Source of the DNA: Muribaculaceae bacterium Isolate-013 (NCI)
GTDB taxonomy: Bacteria > Bacteroidota > Bacteroidia > Bacteroidales > Muribaculaceae
NCBI GenBank assembly: GCA_004102785.1
Contig: SCEJ01000006.1
Location: forward strand, 16,618 to 80,617
Direction: 5' to 3'
Length of the DNA stretch: 64,000 nucleotides
Shown here: piece after piece, positions 33,549-42,026 of the stretch
Layout: every line of letters starts with the position of its first letter
Numbering within the stretch: the first letter of the stretch is position 1
Notes under the pieces: generated by a model
Told to the model about the DNA's origin: nothing
Databases searched by the model: none
Seen by the model: only the letters and a program-made list of their open reading frames with translations
Program-made: the position numbers and the translations under genes

Positions 33549-35219
33549 ATGAAAGCAATATCCAAGATATTTTTCGGCGCAGGCGCTCTCCTGGCCGCCG
33601 CTGGCTTCTCTGCCTGCACCGGCGACCTGGATCTCCTTCCCACCGATCCCCGCTCTTTGACTGCCGCGGACTTTGAAAAGGACCCGCAGAACTACATGGA
33701 GCAGGTTATGGCCGACGTCTACCTCAACTACTCTTCCGTCGGACCGAACATGAACTCTGTAATCGGCGGTTTCGACGGCGGTATGTGCTCCTTCTCGCGT
33801 GTGGCCATACAGCTCGAGTGCTTCGCCTCCGATGAAATGGCATGGACCATCGCCGGCGCCGAGTGGGGTAACTTCCGCTACGGTCAGATGGCTGCCAACA
33901 TGCCCGCCATCCTCGGCACATACTCACGTCTGGTAGTGAACGTCTCGCTCTGCAACGACTTCATCCAGACCGTCAACAACGGCTATTTCAAGCTCACCGA
34001 AGAACTCCAGCCCCAGGCCGACGAATTCATCCGCCAGGCTCAGATTCTACGTGCCGGCGCGTTCTTCTACCTGATGGACTGCTTCGGTAATGTGCCCTAC
34101 GGCCATGAGGAGATTGCCATCGGCTCCACTGCTCCGCAGTGCGACGCCAAGACCGTGTATGAAGGAGAGACCGCTCTGCTCGAGGAGATTGTGGCATACT
34201 ACAAGGCCAACCCCTCCAGCCCCGGCGTGCGCCCCACCTACGGTTATGTAGGTCTCGACGTTGCTGAGGCTCTCCTGGTGAAATATTACCTCAACGCCGT
34301 TTCATACGGCGCTCCCGCCGCCTACGACAAGGTTATCGATCACTCCGAGGCCATCATCTCGCGTCTGGCCAAGGGCGGTTTCCGCAACTCGGGTCTCTGC
34401 TACAAGTACTGGCAGGTATTCGGTCACAACAACGACCAGTACGCCGTATGCTCGCAGAACAACTCCGGCATCAATGAGATTATCTGGGACCAGGTCAGCG
34501 ACGAGACTTATCTCCAGGGCTGGACCGGCGGCGCGTTCCTGGTGAACGCATGGGCCGGCTTCGACGGCGGCGAGGCCTCGAAATGGAATGCCTCCAACGG
34601 CTGGAAGTGTATGGCCGCCCGCTCCACTTTCGTAACCACCTACTTTGACTGGGATGCCAACTACACCGTGTCGCCCGACGAGCGTACCGCTCTCTGGTGC
34701 ACCACCAAGGACGGTTTCCCTGTTGAGAACGAGAACATCACCGGCAACGCCGAGCCTCACGGCTTCATGACCGTGAAGTACTCCAACTTCGACTTCGAGA
34801 ACGATGCCACCGGCGCCAAGTGTGCCACACAGCCCGATGCCGTTGACAATCTTGGCATCGACTATGCCGCTATCCGTCTGGCTGAAATCTACCTCTCGGC
34901 CGCCGAAGCATACATCCAGCTTGGTTCAAACAACGACAAGGCCACCGAGTATGTCAACCTCATACGCGAGCGTGCCGGCCTGGATCCTTACAGCGCCGTA
35001 TCGATGCCGGAGCTTATCCGCGAGCGCTCTGCCGAGCTCTACAACGAGGGCTGCCGCCGCACCGACCTCATCCGTTGGAACATGTGGCTCTCCGGCTACA
35101 ACTGGTCATGGAAGAACGGTGTGCCCCAGGGTGCCGACTACGGTCCCGAGATGCGCTGGTTCCCCATTCCCTCGCAGATGATCAACCAGGGCGGTTACAA
35201 ACAGAACCCCGGCTATTAA
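33549..35219 (+). CDS. SusD/RagB-family nutrient-binding lipoprotein
   Basis: A protein of 556 residues with a lipobox (FSAC, cysteine 23) followed by TGDLDLLPTDP, the usual SusD start. The TPR-rich fold is visible in EFIRQAQILRAGAFFYLMDCFGNVPYG, in LSAAEAYIQLGSNNDKATEYVNLIRERAGL and in ELIRERSAELYNEGCRRTDLIRWN, the RagB/SusD C-terminal signature. It caps the SusC barrel and binds glycan at the cell surface. It starts 18 bases after susC. Confidence 0.96.
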   Translation: MKAISKIFFGAGALLAAAGFSACTGDLDLLPTDPRSLTAADFEKDPQNYMEQVMADVYLNYSSVGPNMNSVIGGFDGGMCSFSRVAIQLECFASDEMAWTIAGAEWGNFRYGQMAANMPAILGTYSRLVVNVSLCNDFIQTVNNGYFKLTEELQPQADEFIRQAQILRAGAFFYLMDCFGNVPYGHEEIAIGSTAPQCDAKTVYEGETALLEEIVAYYKANPSSPGVRPTYGYVGLDVAEALLVKYYLNAVSYGAPAAYDKVIDHSEAIISRLAKGGFRNSGLCYKYWQVFGHNNDQYAVCSQNNSGINEIIWDQVSDETYLQGWTGGAFLVNAWAGFDGGEASKWNASNGWKCMAARSTFVTTYFDWDANYTVSPDERTALWCTTKDGFPVENENITGNAEPHGFMTVKYSNFDFENDATGAKCATQPDAVDNLGIDYAAIRLAEIYLSAAEAYIQLGSNNDKATEYVNLIRERAGLDPYSAVSMPELIRERSAELYNEGCRRTDLIRWNMWLSGYNWSWKNGVPQGADYGPEMRWFPIPSQMINQGGYKQNPGY

Positions 35220-35254
35220 TCACGACAGTCTAAAACGCTGAATATTTTATCAAA

Positions 35255-36151
35255 ATGAAAAAAATATCATTCTTCGTTGCCTGCGCTACCGCTCTGATAG
35301 CCGGTCTCACATCCTGCTCCCAGGACCGTGACCCTGTTTATCAGGTTCCCACGAAGTTCGTTCTCAACGAACCTGTGATGCAGGACGAATATATAGCTCT
35401 CGAAGCCTCCGACGAGGCTACCATCGAGCTTGTGGCCTCGCAGGCCGACTACGGCTATGCCGCAATCGCCAACTATGCCGCACAGGTGTCATTCACAGAG
35501 GACTTCGCCAAATATGAGGAAGTAGCCGCTGTGGCTCCCGGCACTACCGCACGCTTCAGCATCTCGCAGTTCGACCTCTCGATCGCCATCTGCTCATTGA
35601 TGGGTCTTACTCCCGAGGATGAAGCCACCGCCATTTTAGACTATCAGCCTCTCTACGTGCGCGCCGTGTCGCGCCTGGAGGGGATTGAATCTTCCGAGAT
35701 TGTGTCGAATGTAGTCAAGTTCAACCACATCAAGGCTACTTTCGCTGTTGCGTCGCCCAAGTCCATCTACCTTGTAGGTAACGTTTCGGCATGGTCTGTC
35801 GAAGCTTCCGATGCCCTCCAGATCTATGAAAACTGGCAGCTCTGGGATGAGGTTGTAGGCGGCAAGAACACCGCAGTCTACAAAGGCACGTTCAACCTCG
35901 GCAATACCACCGACGGCGGCACAAAGACCTTCCGCTTCTACTCGCAGCTCGGCAAATGGGATGTCGGTTCAATCGGTTCGCAGTCAGATGACGCCGAAAT
36001 CGTTATGCCCGGCTTCACCAACGGCTCGCTCTCGCTTGTTTCCGGCAAGGGTTCGTACGCGTTCCCCGACCTGGCCGACGGTGAATATGAGATTATCGTT
36101 GATATGTCGAAGAAAGGCAACTGGACACTCACCATCACTCCCGTTAACTAA
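35255..36151 (+). CDS. SusE-like surface glycan-binding lipoprotein
   Basis: A protein of 298 residues with a lipobox (LTSC, cysteine 21). The mature start SQDRDPVYQVPTKFVLNEPVMQ resembles the N-terminal Ig-like domain of SusE. A second domain (about 168-298, SIYLVGNVSAWSVEASDALQI to WTLTITPVN) matches the starch-binding modules of SusE/SusF. In known systems these tether glycan at the surface and limit oligosaccharide size. It follows susD by 35 bases. SusE/SusF partners occur mostly in starch or other alpha-glucan systems, so that substrate is the best guess. Confidence 0.85.
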   Translation: MKKISFFVACATALIAGLTSCSQDRDPVYQVPTKFVLNEPVMQDEYIALEASDEATIELVASQADYGYAAIANYAAQVSFTEDFAKYEEVAAVAPGTTARFSISQFDLSIAICSLMGLTPEDEATAILDYQPLYVRAVSRLEGIESSEIVSNVVKFNHIKATFAVASPKSIYLVGNVSAWSVEASDALQIYENWQLWDEVVGGKNTAVYKGTFNLGNTTDGGTKTFRFYSQLGKWDVGSIGSQSDDAEIVMPGFTNGSLSLVSGKGSYAFPDLADGEYEIIVDMSKKGNWTLTITPVN

Positions 36152-36166
36152 ACCGACCAACCTCAA

Positions 36167-36239
36167 TGCGGCGGGGACGTCTGCCGTAGGGTCGCGACAG
36201 CTCGCGAAACCCGCATACGGCTCCCCCGGCCCCGCCGCA
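36167..36239 (+). promoter_or_regulatory. Large hairpin between the SusE- and SusF-like genes
   Basis: TGCGGCGGGG at 36167-36176 pairs perfectly with CCCCGCCGCA at 36230-36239. GCCGTA and TACGGC pair inside it. AAAATTTTTT follows within a few bases, so it can act as a partial terminator or mRNA stabiliser within the operon. Confidence 0.65.
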
Positions 36240-36266
36240 ATGAAAATTTTTTAAATCGAAGAATCA

Positions 36267-37727
36267 ATGAATAAAATTTCCATACTTGGTCTGTCGGCCT
36301 TCATGGCGTTCGGTTTCGCTGCCTGCGACGGCTACGAAGAGCCCAACCCCGCTCCTCAGACCAACGAACAGGAATCCATCGTCAAGCCCGGCGAGGTTTC
36401 CTTCACCGAGTCTCTCGGCGCTTCCGACGTGGCTGACCTGCGCGCACTCAACGACGCAGCCGAGCCCCTGACAATCGCCACCGTTACCGGCGTTATCCCC
36501 GAAGGCTATGACTTCGTGGTCAAGGCTGAGATTTCTGCCGACGGCGGCTCAAACTGGTTCGCCGTGCCCACCGAGGCTGTTGCCGCAGAGGGTCAGGAGA
36601 ACACTTACGATGTAAACGTGGCTCCCGACGTGCTCGATGGTCTTTACATCGAGAATGTGACCAAGGACCCCGCCACCGTCAGCGTTGACGCCCGCTACAA
36701 GCTCTACACCCAGACCGGCGGCATGCTCGGCCTCGTCGATGTGGCCGGCTCGCAGGGCTGGATCACCGGCAACACTTTCGAGCTGAAGCCTTTCGGCCCC
36801 GGCTACATCATCGAGAATGACTACTACCTGGTGCTCAACGGCAACGTCGCCAACGCCATCAAGATGGACCATGACGACTCCGTTTCGCCCAACCGCTACG
36901 ACAACGCCGTGTTCTCGACAGTAGTAGAGCTCGCCGGCGCCACCACATGGCAGGTTGTGCCCGCCTCCACCTTTGCCGCAGGCTCCCTCTCCAATGATCC
37001 CTACGCAGTGTGGGGTGTGAAAGCCGACGCCGAGCCCGGTCTCCTTTCCGGCTCGCTTGTACCCGCCACCGCTGAGGAAGCCGCTACCGCCGGTTCGCTC
37101 GATGACAACGCTCCCTACAAGCTCACCGTAAATCTCTACGACCGTACGTTCGAGTGGTCAATGGCTCTGGTTAACATCTACTGCACCGGCACGCACAACA
37201 AGAACAACCCGAACGACGCTGTGCCGATGGGTACAACCGACTATGCCAACTATTACGCATACATCAATCTTGTAGGCACATACCGCTTCCTCGGCCAGAC
37301 CAGCAACAAAGGTCTCTTCTGGGGTTATGACGCCGACAACGCCGGCATGATGATTGCCCAGGGTCCCAAAGCTTTCCCCGCAGTCAAAGCCTTCTCGTTC
37401 GTTGAGGCCAACATCGTGAAACTCACCACCAAGGTTACCCCGGTAACCTCCTTCGGCATCATCGGCGACGCCACCCCCGGCGGATGGGATGCCGAGACCC
37501 CGATGACAATGGTTGCCGGCTCCAACGGCTACCAGTGGGAATGCGATGTGACCCTCGGCGCCGGCGAGTTCAAGTTCCGCGCCAACAACGGCTGGGATGT
37601 GAACCTCGGCGGTAGCATCGAGAGCCTCGTACAGAACGGCAACAACATCGCCGCCACCCCCGGCAACTACCACATGGTGCTCTACCTCGACACCTATCCT
37701 GCCGCAGCAGTTCTCACCGCTAACTAA
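36267..37727 (+). CDS. SusF-like surface glycan-binding lipoprotein
   Basis: A protein of 486 residues with a lipobox (FAAC, cysteine 20). The N-terminal domain (about 30-165) is SusE/F-like (LTIATVTGVIPEGYDFVVKAEIS). Two starch-binding-like modules follow: about 190-310 (DYYLVLNGNVANAIKMD) and about 380-486 (SFGIIGDATPGGWDAETPM, with tryptophan and asparagine positions typical of ligand contact). It closes the operon; a strong terminator follows at 37765. The distance from the SusE-like gene (115 bases) is larger than elsewhere in the operon and filled by a hairpin. Confidence 0.85.
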   Translation: MNKISILGLSAFMAFGFAACDGYEEPNPAPQTNEQESIVKPGEVSFTESLGASDVADLRALNDAAEPLTIATVTGVIPEGYDFVVKAEISADGGSNWFAVPTEAVAAEGQENTYDVNVAPDVLDGLYIENVTKDPATVSVDARYKLYTQTGGMLGLVDVAGSQGWITGNTFELKPFGPGYIIENDYYLVLNGNVANAIKMDHDDSVSPNRYDNAVFSTVVELAGATTWQVVPASTFAAGSLSNDPYAVWGVKADAEPGLLSGSLVPATAEEAATAGSLDDNAPYKLTVNLYDRTFEWSMALVNIYCTGTHNKNNPNDAVPMGTTDYANYYAYINLVGTYRFLGQTSNKGLFWGYDADNAGMMIAQGPKAFPAVKAFSFVEANIVKLTTKVTPVTSFGIIGDATPGGWDAETPMTMVAGSNGYQWECDVTLGAGEFKFRANNGWDVNLGGSIESLVQNGNNIAATPGNYHMVLYLDTYPAAAVLTAN

Positions 37728-37764
37728 ACCTACCGAAATAGGTACACCATCACACTAACCCAAG

Positions 37765-37798
37765 GCGGGGCGCCCATTCCGGGCGCCCCGCTTTCTTT
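37765..37798 (+). terminator. Strong intrinsic terminator of the Sus operon
   Basis: A perfect 11-bp stem (GCGGGGCGCCC/GGGCGCCCCGC) with loop ATTCC and the tail TTTCTTT, 37 bases after the last stop codon. Confidence 0.92.
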
Positions 37799-37854
37799 AG
37801 CTCACTTTCATTATCCCCGCCCTTTCCGCCCATAGGGCCGCGACCGCAATCCCG

Positions 37855-38020
37855 GATGGCGAGGGTGTATCAAATTTGCCAGAATCCATAAGGCAGTAGG
37901 GACGCTCCACGGAGCGTCCGGAGAACCTGCTGATTCTCACTTTTTTTGCGCGGACGCTCCACGGAGCGTCCCTACTGCGAGGCTGTTTTCCGGCATTTTG
38001 ACTCACCCTCACATGGCGGC
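37855..38020. repeat. Composite inverted repeat with two REP-like palindromes
   Basis: Two copies of GGACGCTCC-AC-GGAGCGTCC (37900-37919 and 37952-37971) sit inside longer imperfect inverted arms. Left arm: GAGGGTGTATCAAATTTGCC then GCAGTAGGGACGCTCC. The right arm, read on the other strand, gives GAGGGTGAGTCAAAATGCC then GCAGTAGGGACGCTCC. The arms match over roughly 50 bases. Parts recur at 24185, 29936-30003 and 56044-56075. Confidence 0.8.
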
Positions 38021-38059
38021 TACTCTAACCCCTAACCCCTAACCCTTAACCTCTAACCT
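38018..38059 (+). repeat. Heptamer array overlapping the ribF stop codon
   Basis: GGCTACT followed by five heptamers (CTAACCC three times, TTAACCT, CTAACCT; 38025-38059). On the opposite strand the last unit supplies the TAG stop of ribF. Confidence 0.8.
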
Positions 38060-38961
38060 TTCATCACGTTCTCCCTGTCTTCGCGCAACTGCGCCGCCAG
38101 CTCCTCCACCGAGGCGAAGCGGCGCTCCCCGCGCAGGTACTCCACAAAGTCAAGCGCGAGCTCGCGGCCGTAGAGGTCGGCATCGGCCGGCAGGCCGATG
38201 ATATGTGCCTCTACATTGAGGGGGGCGCCGGCGGGGTCGACGGTGGGGCGCCGCCCTATGTTGACCATCGCCGGGAGGTCACCGCACATGGCGGCATACA
38301 CCCCCGGCGCCGGGAGCTGGCGCCACTGCGGCACATCGACATTGGCCGTGGGGAAGCCGATGGTGCGGCCGAGCTGCTTGCCGCGCACCACCTCGCCTGT
38401 GACGCGGTAGCGGCGGCCGAGCATCGCCTCGGCCTCGGCGAGCCTCCCCTCGGCCAGGGTACGGCGTATGGCCGTCGACGAGGGAACGACCCCGGCGGGG
38501 GCGCCGGCACGCTCCAGGCGGCATTCGTCAGCGGCGATAATCTCCACGCCGCGGGCGGCTCCCAGGGCGCGGTATCGGTTGAAATCGCGCGGAGCGTCGT
38601 GGCCGAAACGGTTGTTGAATCCCATCAGCAGGGCCTCCACGCCGTAGCGGCGGCGCAGCATGTCGAGGAAATCTCCGGCCGGGGTGAGGCGCAAGGCTTC
38701 GTCGAAAGGTATGCACTCCACGCGGACTATCCCCAGGGCGCGTATGAGTTCCACCTTCTCGCCGGGCGAGGTGAGCAGCCGCGGGGCCGCCTGGGGGCGC
38801 ACCACCTCGAGGGGGTGGTTCGAGAATGTCAGCGCCAGCGGCTCCAGGCCGCGGCGAAGCCCCTCCCGGCGAAGCCCGTCGAGAAGGTAGCGGTGGCCGG
38901 CGTGCACGCCGTCAAACATCCCTACGGCCGCAATAGCAGGGGCCGTGTGCCTCTGAGTCAC
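38053..38961 (-). CDS. ribF: Bifunctional riboflavin kinase / FAD synthetase
   Basis: A protein of 302 residues. The N-terminal FAD synthetase domain has AVGMFDGVHAGHRYLL (nucleotide-binding HxGH) and GFNNRFGHD; the C-terminal kinase domain has GEVVRGKQLGRTIGFPTANVDV and PAMVNIGRRPT. It converts riboflavin to FMN and FAD. The start is GTG at 38961, two bases after the stop of the HAD gene; no ATG gives a complete domain. The upstream open frame to 39246 overlaps the HAD gene and is not coding. The stop codon lies inside the heptamer repeat, so the last residues (VMKG) may have been set by the repeat. Confidence 0.95.
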   Translation of the reverse strand: MTQRHTAPAIAAVGMFDGVHAGHRYLLDGLRREGLRRGLEPLALTFSNHPLEVVRPQAAPRLLTSPGEKVELIRALGIVRVECIPFDEALRLTPAGDFLDMLRRRYGVEALLMGFNNRFGHDAPRDFNRYRALGAARGVEIIAADECRLERAGAPAGVVPSSTAIRRTLAEGRLAEAEAMLGRRYRVTGEVVRGKQLGRTIGFPTANVDVPQWRQLPAPGVYAAMCGDLPAMVNIGRRPTVDPAGAPLNVEAHIIGLPADADLYGRELALDFVEYLRGERRFASVEELAAQLREDRENVMKG

Positions 38962-38963
38962 TA

Positions 38964-39593
38964 TTATTGTGGTTTGGGTTGGTAGTTGATGTAGTCGGTG
39001 AATTCGGTGCCGGGGCGCACGTGGGCCGTGCGGAAGCCCAGCGCTGCTGCGGCGCGGCAGTTGGCCTCGGAGTCGTCGAGGAAGAGGGTGCGCGCCGGTT
39101 CCAGCGAGAAGCGCTCGCGGGCTATGCGGAAAATCTCGGGGTCGGGCTTGTAGGCATGTACCTCGAATGAGGGGACCCAGCCGTCGAAGTACCACCCCAT
39201 GTCGTGGCCGTCCTTGCGGAACTCCTCGGCGATGCGGCTGTGCCACATTATGGCGTTTGTGTTGGAGAGCATGTAGATGCTGTGGGTGGCGTGCAGGCGC
39301 TCCAGGGCGCGGAGACGCTCCAGCGGTATGCCGGTGAGGAAGCGGTTGAAAGCAGCGTCGATTTCGGCGTCGCTCACTCCGGGACGGAGCATCGGGCGCA
39401 GCTCGTCGCGGAATTCACCTGGGGTGATTTCCCCCTTTTCCAGGGCCAGGAAAGGGCCTTTCTGGCCATATTCGCCCAGGAATTCACCGGCATCGGCCAT
39501 CCCTAAGGCGCGGAGGGCCTCCACGGCGTTGTCGCGGCGTATATCCATAATCACTCCGCCGAGGTCAAAAAGGAGTGTAAGCTGGTCGTTCAT
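38964..39593 (-). CDS. HAD-superfamily hydrolase (YihX-like)
   Basis: A protein of 209 residues. Motif I is LLFDLGGVIMD (Asp10 nucleophile, with the DLG variant usual for this branch), motif II is MLSNTNAIMWHS, motif III is EVHAYKPDPEIF (lysine) and motif IV is TLFLDDSEANCRAA. The branch includes sugar-phosphate phosphatases such as YihX. The natural substrate is not known; coupling to ribF (2-base gap) makes a flavin-pathway phosphatase possible, since the enzyme that dephosphorylates the pyrimidine intermediate of riboflavin synthesis belongs to this superfamily, but this is inference. Confidence 0.88.
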   Translation of the reverse strand: MNDQLTLLFDLGGVIMDIRRDNAVEALRALGMADAGEFLGEYGQKGPFLALEKGEITPGEFRDELRPMLRPGVSDAEIDAAFNRFLTGIPLERLRALERLHATHSIYMLSNTNAIMWHSRIAEEFRKDGHDMGWYFDGWVPSFEVHAYKPDPEIFRIARERFSLEPARTLFLDDSEANCRAAAALGFRTAHVRPGTEFTDYINYQPKPQ

Positions 39594-39627
39594 ACCTATA
39601 AGTTGCTTATCTATTCTAATTTTACCG

Positions 39628-39635
39628 CAAAGTTA
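39628..39635 (-). promoter_or_regulatory. -7 box of the HAD-ribF operon
   Basis: TAACTTTG on the minus strand, 34 bases before the ATG at 39593. It is 22 bases from the divergent box at 39658. Confidence 0.5.
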
Positions 39636-39657
39636 ACGCTTTTCGCGCAGAAAGCCG

Positions 39658-39665
39658 TAACTTTG
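39658..39665 (+). promoter_or_regulatory. -7 box of the phospholipase gene, 6 bases from ATG
   Basis: TAACTTTG followed by CGGTCA and the ATG at 39672, predicting a leaderless or nearly leaderless mRNA. Confidence 0.55.
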
Positions 39666-39671
39666 CGGTCA

Positions 39672-40520
39672 ATGAAACCGATTCGTCTGCTTGTCATACT
39701 GCTGCTGGCGGCGCTCTTCCCGGCTGTAAGGGGGGGAGCGCAGATTATCGATCTGCCTGCCGAGACCCTCTCGGCCGACTCGCTCCAGCAGGTTTTTGCC
39801 GACAAACATTATTATTTCGGCCTCTACAAGGATAATTATTTCATCTTCGGTCCGCCGATAGGGCAGAAGCCCACGAAGAGCAACACCAACGTCAAGTTCC
39901 AGATCTCGATAGCGCAGAAGCTCACCAAAAGCACTCTCCCCTGGGGCACATATCTGTATCTCTACTATTCGCAGAAGGTGTTCTGGAACGTGTTGCAGAA
40001 CTCCATGCCGATGACCGACCTCAATTTCAACCCCGGCATAGGGTTGACAAAGCCGGTGTTCGTCAAGGGGAAGTTCGTGGGGAAGCTCTCGCTCACGCTC
40101 GAGCATGAGAGCAACGGCCGCGACTCCATATGGTCGCGCTCGTGGAACAAGATTTCGCTCGGCGGCTCGGTGATGGTCGACCCCAACTTCGTGGTATTCG
40201 CCAAATTCTGGATTCCGATTATCGACGGCAAGGAGAACCCCGACATTCTGCGCTACTGCGGTATTTTCCAGACCGGCTGGACCTTCCAGACTCTCAACCG
40301 CAAGCTTCAGTGCTCGGTGAACCTGGTGAAGCGATGGGGCAATTTCTTCGACTACAACACCACAATAGAGGTGGCCTACCGGTTCTCGACAAAGTCAAAC
40401 CAGTATCTGTTCGCACAATATTACAACGGTTACGGCGAGGGGCTGCTCGACTACAAGAAGTATCATTCGCAGCTACGTGTGGGGATTGTGATAAAACCAA
40501 CGCTTTTCTCTGAATTCTGA
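39672..40520 (+). CDS. Outer membrane phospholipase A (PldA-like)
   Basis: A protein of 282 residues with a signal peptide (1-23, ending GGAQ) and a 12-strand-type barrel rich in aromatic residues. The catalytic signature LEHESNGRDSIWSRSWNK contains His145, Ser147 and Asn159, with exactly the His+2 and Ser+12 spacing of the E. coli OMPLA triad (His142, Ser144, Asn156). It hydrolyses phospholipids that reach the outer leaflet and so guards outer membrane asymmetry. The ATG at 39672 is chosen for the signal peptide. The next gene's ATG overlaps its stop by one base. Confidence 0.9.
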   Translation: MKPIRLLVILLLAALFPAVRGGAQIIDLPAETLSADSLQQVFADKHYYFGLYKDNYFIFGPPIGQKPTKSNTNVKFQISIAQKLTKSTLPWGTYLYLYYSQKVFWNVLQNSMPMTDLNFNPGIGLTKPVFVKGKFVGKLSLTLEHESNGRDSIWSRSWNKISLGGSVMVDPNFVVFAKFWIPIIDGKENPDILRYCGIFQTGWTFQTLNRKLQCSVNLVKRWGNFFDYNTTIEVAYRFSTKSNQYLFAQYYNGYGEGLLDYKKYHSQLRVGIVIKPTLFSEF

Positions 40521-41938
40521 TGGCAAAGAAAAAGAAAAAGGGCACGGCGGCTTCCGCGGGGTTCGCCGCTATGTCGCCCGACAAGTATATACGCGCTAAG
40601 GCGCGCACCCTCCCTGTCGGAAAGTGTTATGTAAACCCCGGCTGGCAAACTGACGGCCTGGCGGAAATCGTGGTGACACGCACCCGCCCCAGCGGCAATG
40701 TGGTGGCGGCATTCTTCCTTGTCGACACCTTCTGCATGGGGGTCAAGGAGGCATTCTGCCTGCACAATTGCACGGCTGAGGATTTCGATGAGCGCCTGCG
40801 CGAGATACTCCCCGGCGGCGATATGGCTGAAATATCGTACCCGGAGGCTCACAACATCATCTACGGCGCCATAGAATTTGCCGAGGAGGCCGGTCTGGAG
40901 CCGGTGCCCGACTTTACACTGGCCGAATATGTGCTGGAGGAGGATACCGACGATGTGCCGCTGATTGAGTATGACTTCGGCAAGGAGGGGAAGCATTTCC
41001 TTGTGTGCGGACCTGAGGGGCGGGAGAAGAAGCTGATTCCGGAGCTGAGGCGGCGCCTGGGTGCGGATTTCGATTTCGCGCAGCCGGTGAGCGACGTGTT
41101 CGATATGTTTGACGACGATGAATGTGACTACGTGGAGCGCTATTCCTACGAATATCCCGAATACCCCTCGGAAGCCGCGGTGAAGCATCAGTTTGTGGCC
41201 GACACGCTCCTTTCACCGGAGTATGCCGATAATCTGCCGGATGGGTTCGCCGGGCGGGTGTTCGCCCTCCCCCCCGACGAGGCCGCGGCCGACCTCGGTG
41301 CGGTGATTCTCTACGAAATCGGCCGCTCCTGCCGTCTGATCAATGAAGATGAGTTCGACCGGGAGAACGGCGCGATATTCCATGCCGTCAACCTCCTGGC
41401 CTGCATCGACTCGCCGGCGGCGCTCCCCGCACTGCTCGAGGTGGCGCGCATGAACGATGATTTCCTCGACATGCAGCTCGGCGACATCTGCGCCGAGCAC
41501 CTGCCGCAGGCTATATGGCGCGCCACCGCCGGCAACACCGCGCCCCTGGAGGATTACCTCCGCGAGGAGGGGCTGAATGTGTGGATGCGTCTCAAGGTGG
41601 TGGAGGCTCTGACTCTCACCGCCACACATACCCCGGGGGCGTTCCCGGCTGTTGTCGGGACCTACCGCCGCCTGCTGCGGCGGCTGGTCAGCGAATATGA
41701 GTCGGGCGAGGGGGAGGAGCTTGACCCCTCGTTCGCGGGATGCATCGTCGGTGAACTGCTGGATTTTGACTGCACGGAGCTGCTCCCTGAAATAGAGGCC
41801 CTTTACGGCACGCACATGGTGGATTTCGGTGTGGTCGGCGACCTGGCCGAGGTGCGCCGCATAATATCCTCCGGGGAGTTTTGCGAGCCCAGGGAGATAT
41901 ACTCCTGGGCCGATATACAGAAGCGCTTACGGTTCTGA
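40520..41938 (+). CDS. Cytoplasmic protein of unknown function (possibly DUF1186-like C-terminal part)
   Basis: A protein of 472 residues that starts with a lysine run (MAKKKKKG) and has no signal peptide. The N-terminal part (about 22-180) contains LPVGKCYVNPGWQTDGLAEIVV and FFLVDTFCMGVKEAFCLHN, a pattern I associate with SEC-C/DUF-type proteins of Bacteroidetes. The C-terminal part (about 225-472) is a helical repeat region (IFHAVNLLACIDSPAALPALLEVARMNDDFLDM) reminiscent of HEAT-like or DUF1186 domains. No catalytic motif is evident. It is translationally linked to the phospholipase gene (TGATG), though this linkage is not known to me elsewhere. Confidence 0.65.
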   Translation: MAKKKKKGTAASAGFAAMSPDKYIRAKARTLPVGKCYVNPGWQTDGLAEIVVTRTRPSGNVVAAFFLVDTFCMGVKEAFCLHNCTAEDFDERLREILPGGDMAEISYPEAHNIIYGAIEFAEEAGLEPVPDFTLAEYVLEEDTDDVPLIEYDFGKEGKHFLVCGPEGREKKLIPELRRRLGADFDFAQPVSDVFDMFDDDECDYVERYSYEYPEYPSEAAVKHQFVADTLLSPEYADNLPDGFAGRVFALPPDEAAADLGAVILYEIGRSCRLINEDEFDRENGAIFHAVNLLACIDSPAALPALLEVARMNDDFLDMQLGDICAEHLPQAIWRATAGNTAPLEDYLREEGLNVWMRLKVVEALTLTATHTPGAFPAVVGTYRRLLRRLVSEYESGEGEELDPSFAGCIVGELLDFDCTELLPEIEALYGTHMVDFGVVGDLAEVRRIISSGEFCEPREIYSWADIQKRLRF

Positions 41939-42026
41939 CGTCCCGGCCCGGCGGAAGAGGATGGTATACACGGCGGCGGCCGTATGGCGTAATTTCGTGC
42001 GTTATTAACGCTTTAACGATTACGCT

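Noticed and set aside
38962..39246. Upstream extension of the ribF frame
   Set aside because: It overlaps the HAD gene in another frame and has no conserved residues; GTG at 38961 gives the full family length.
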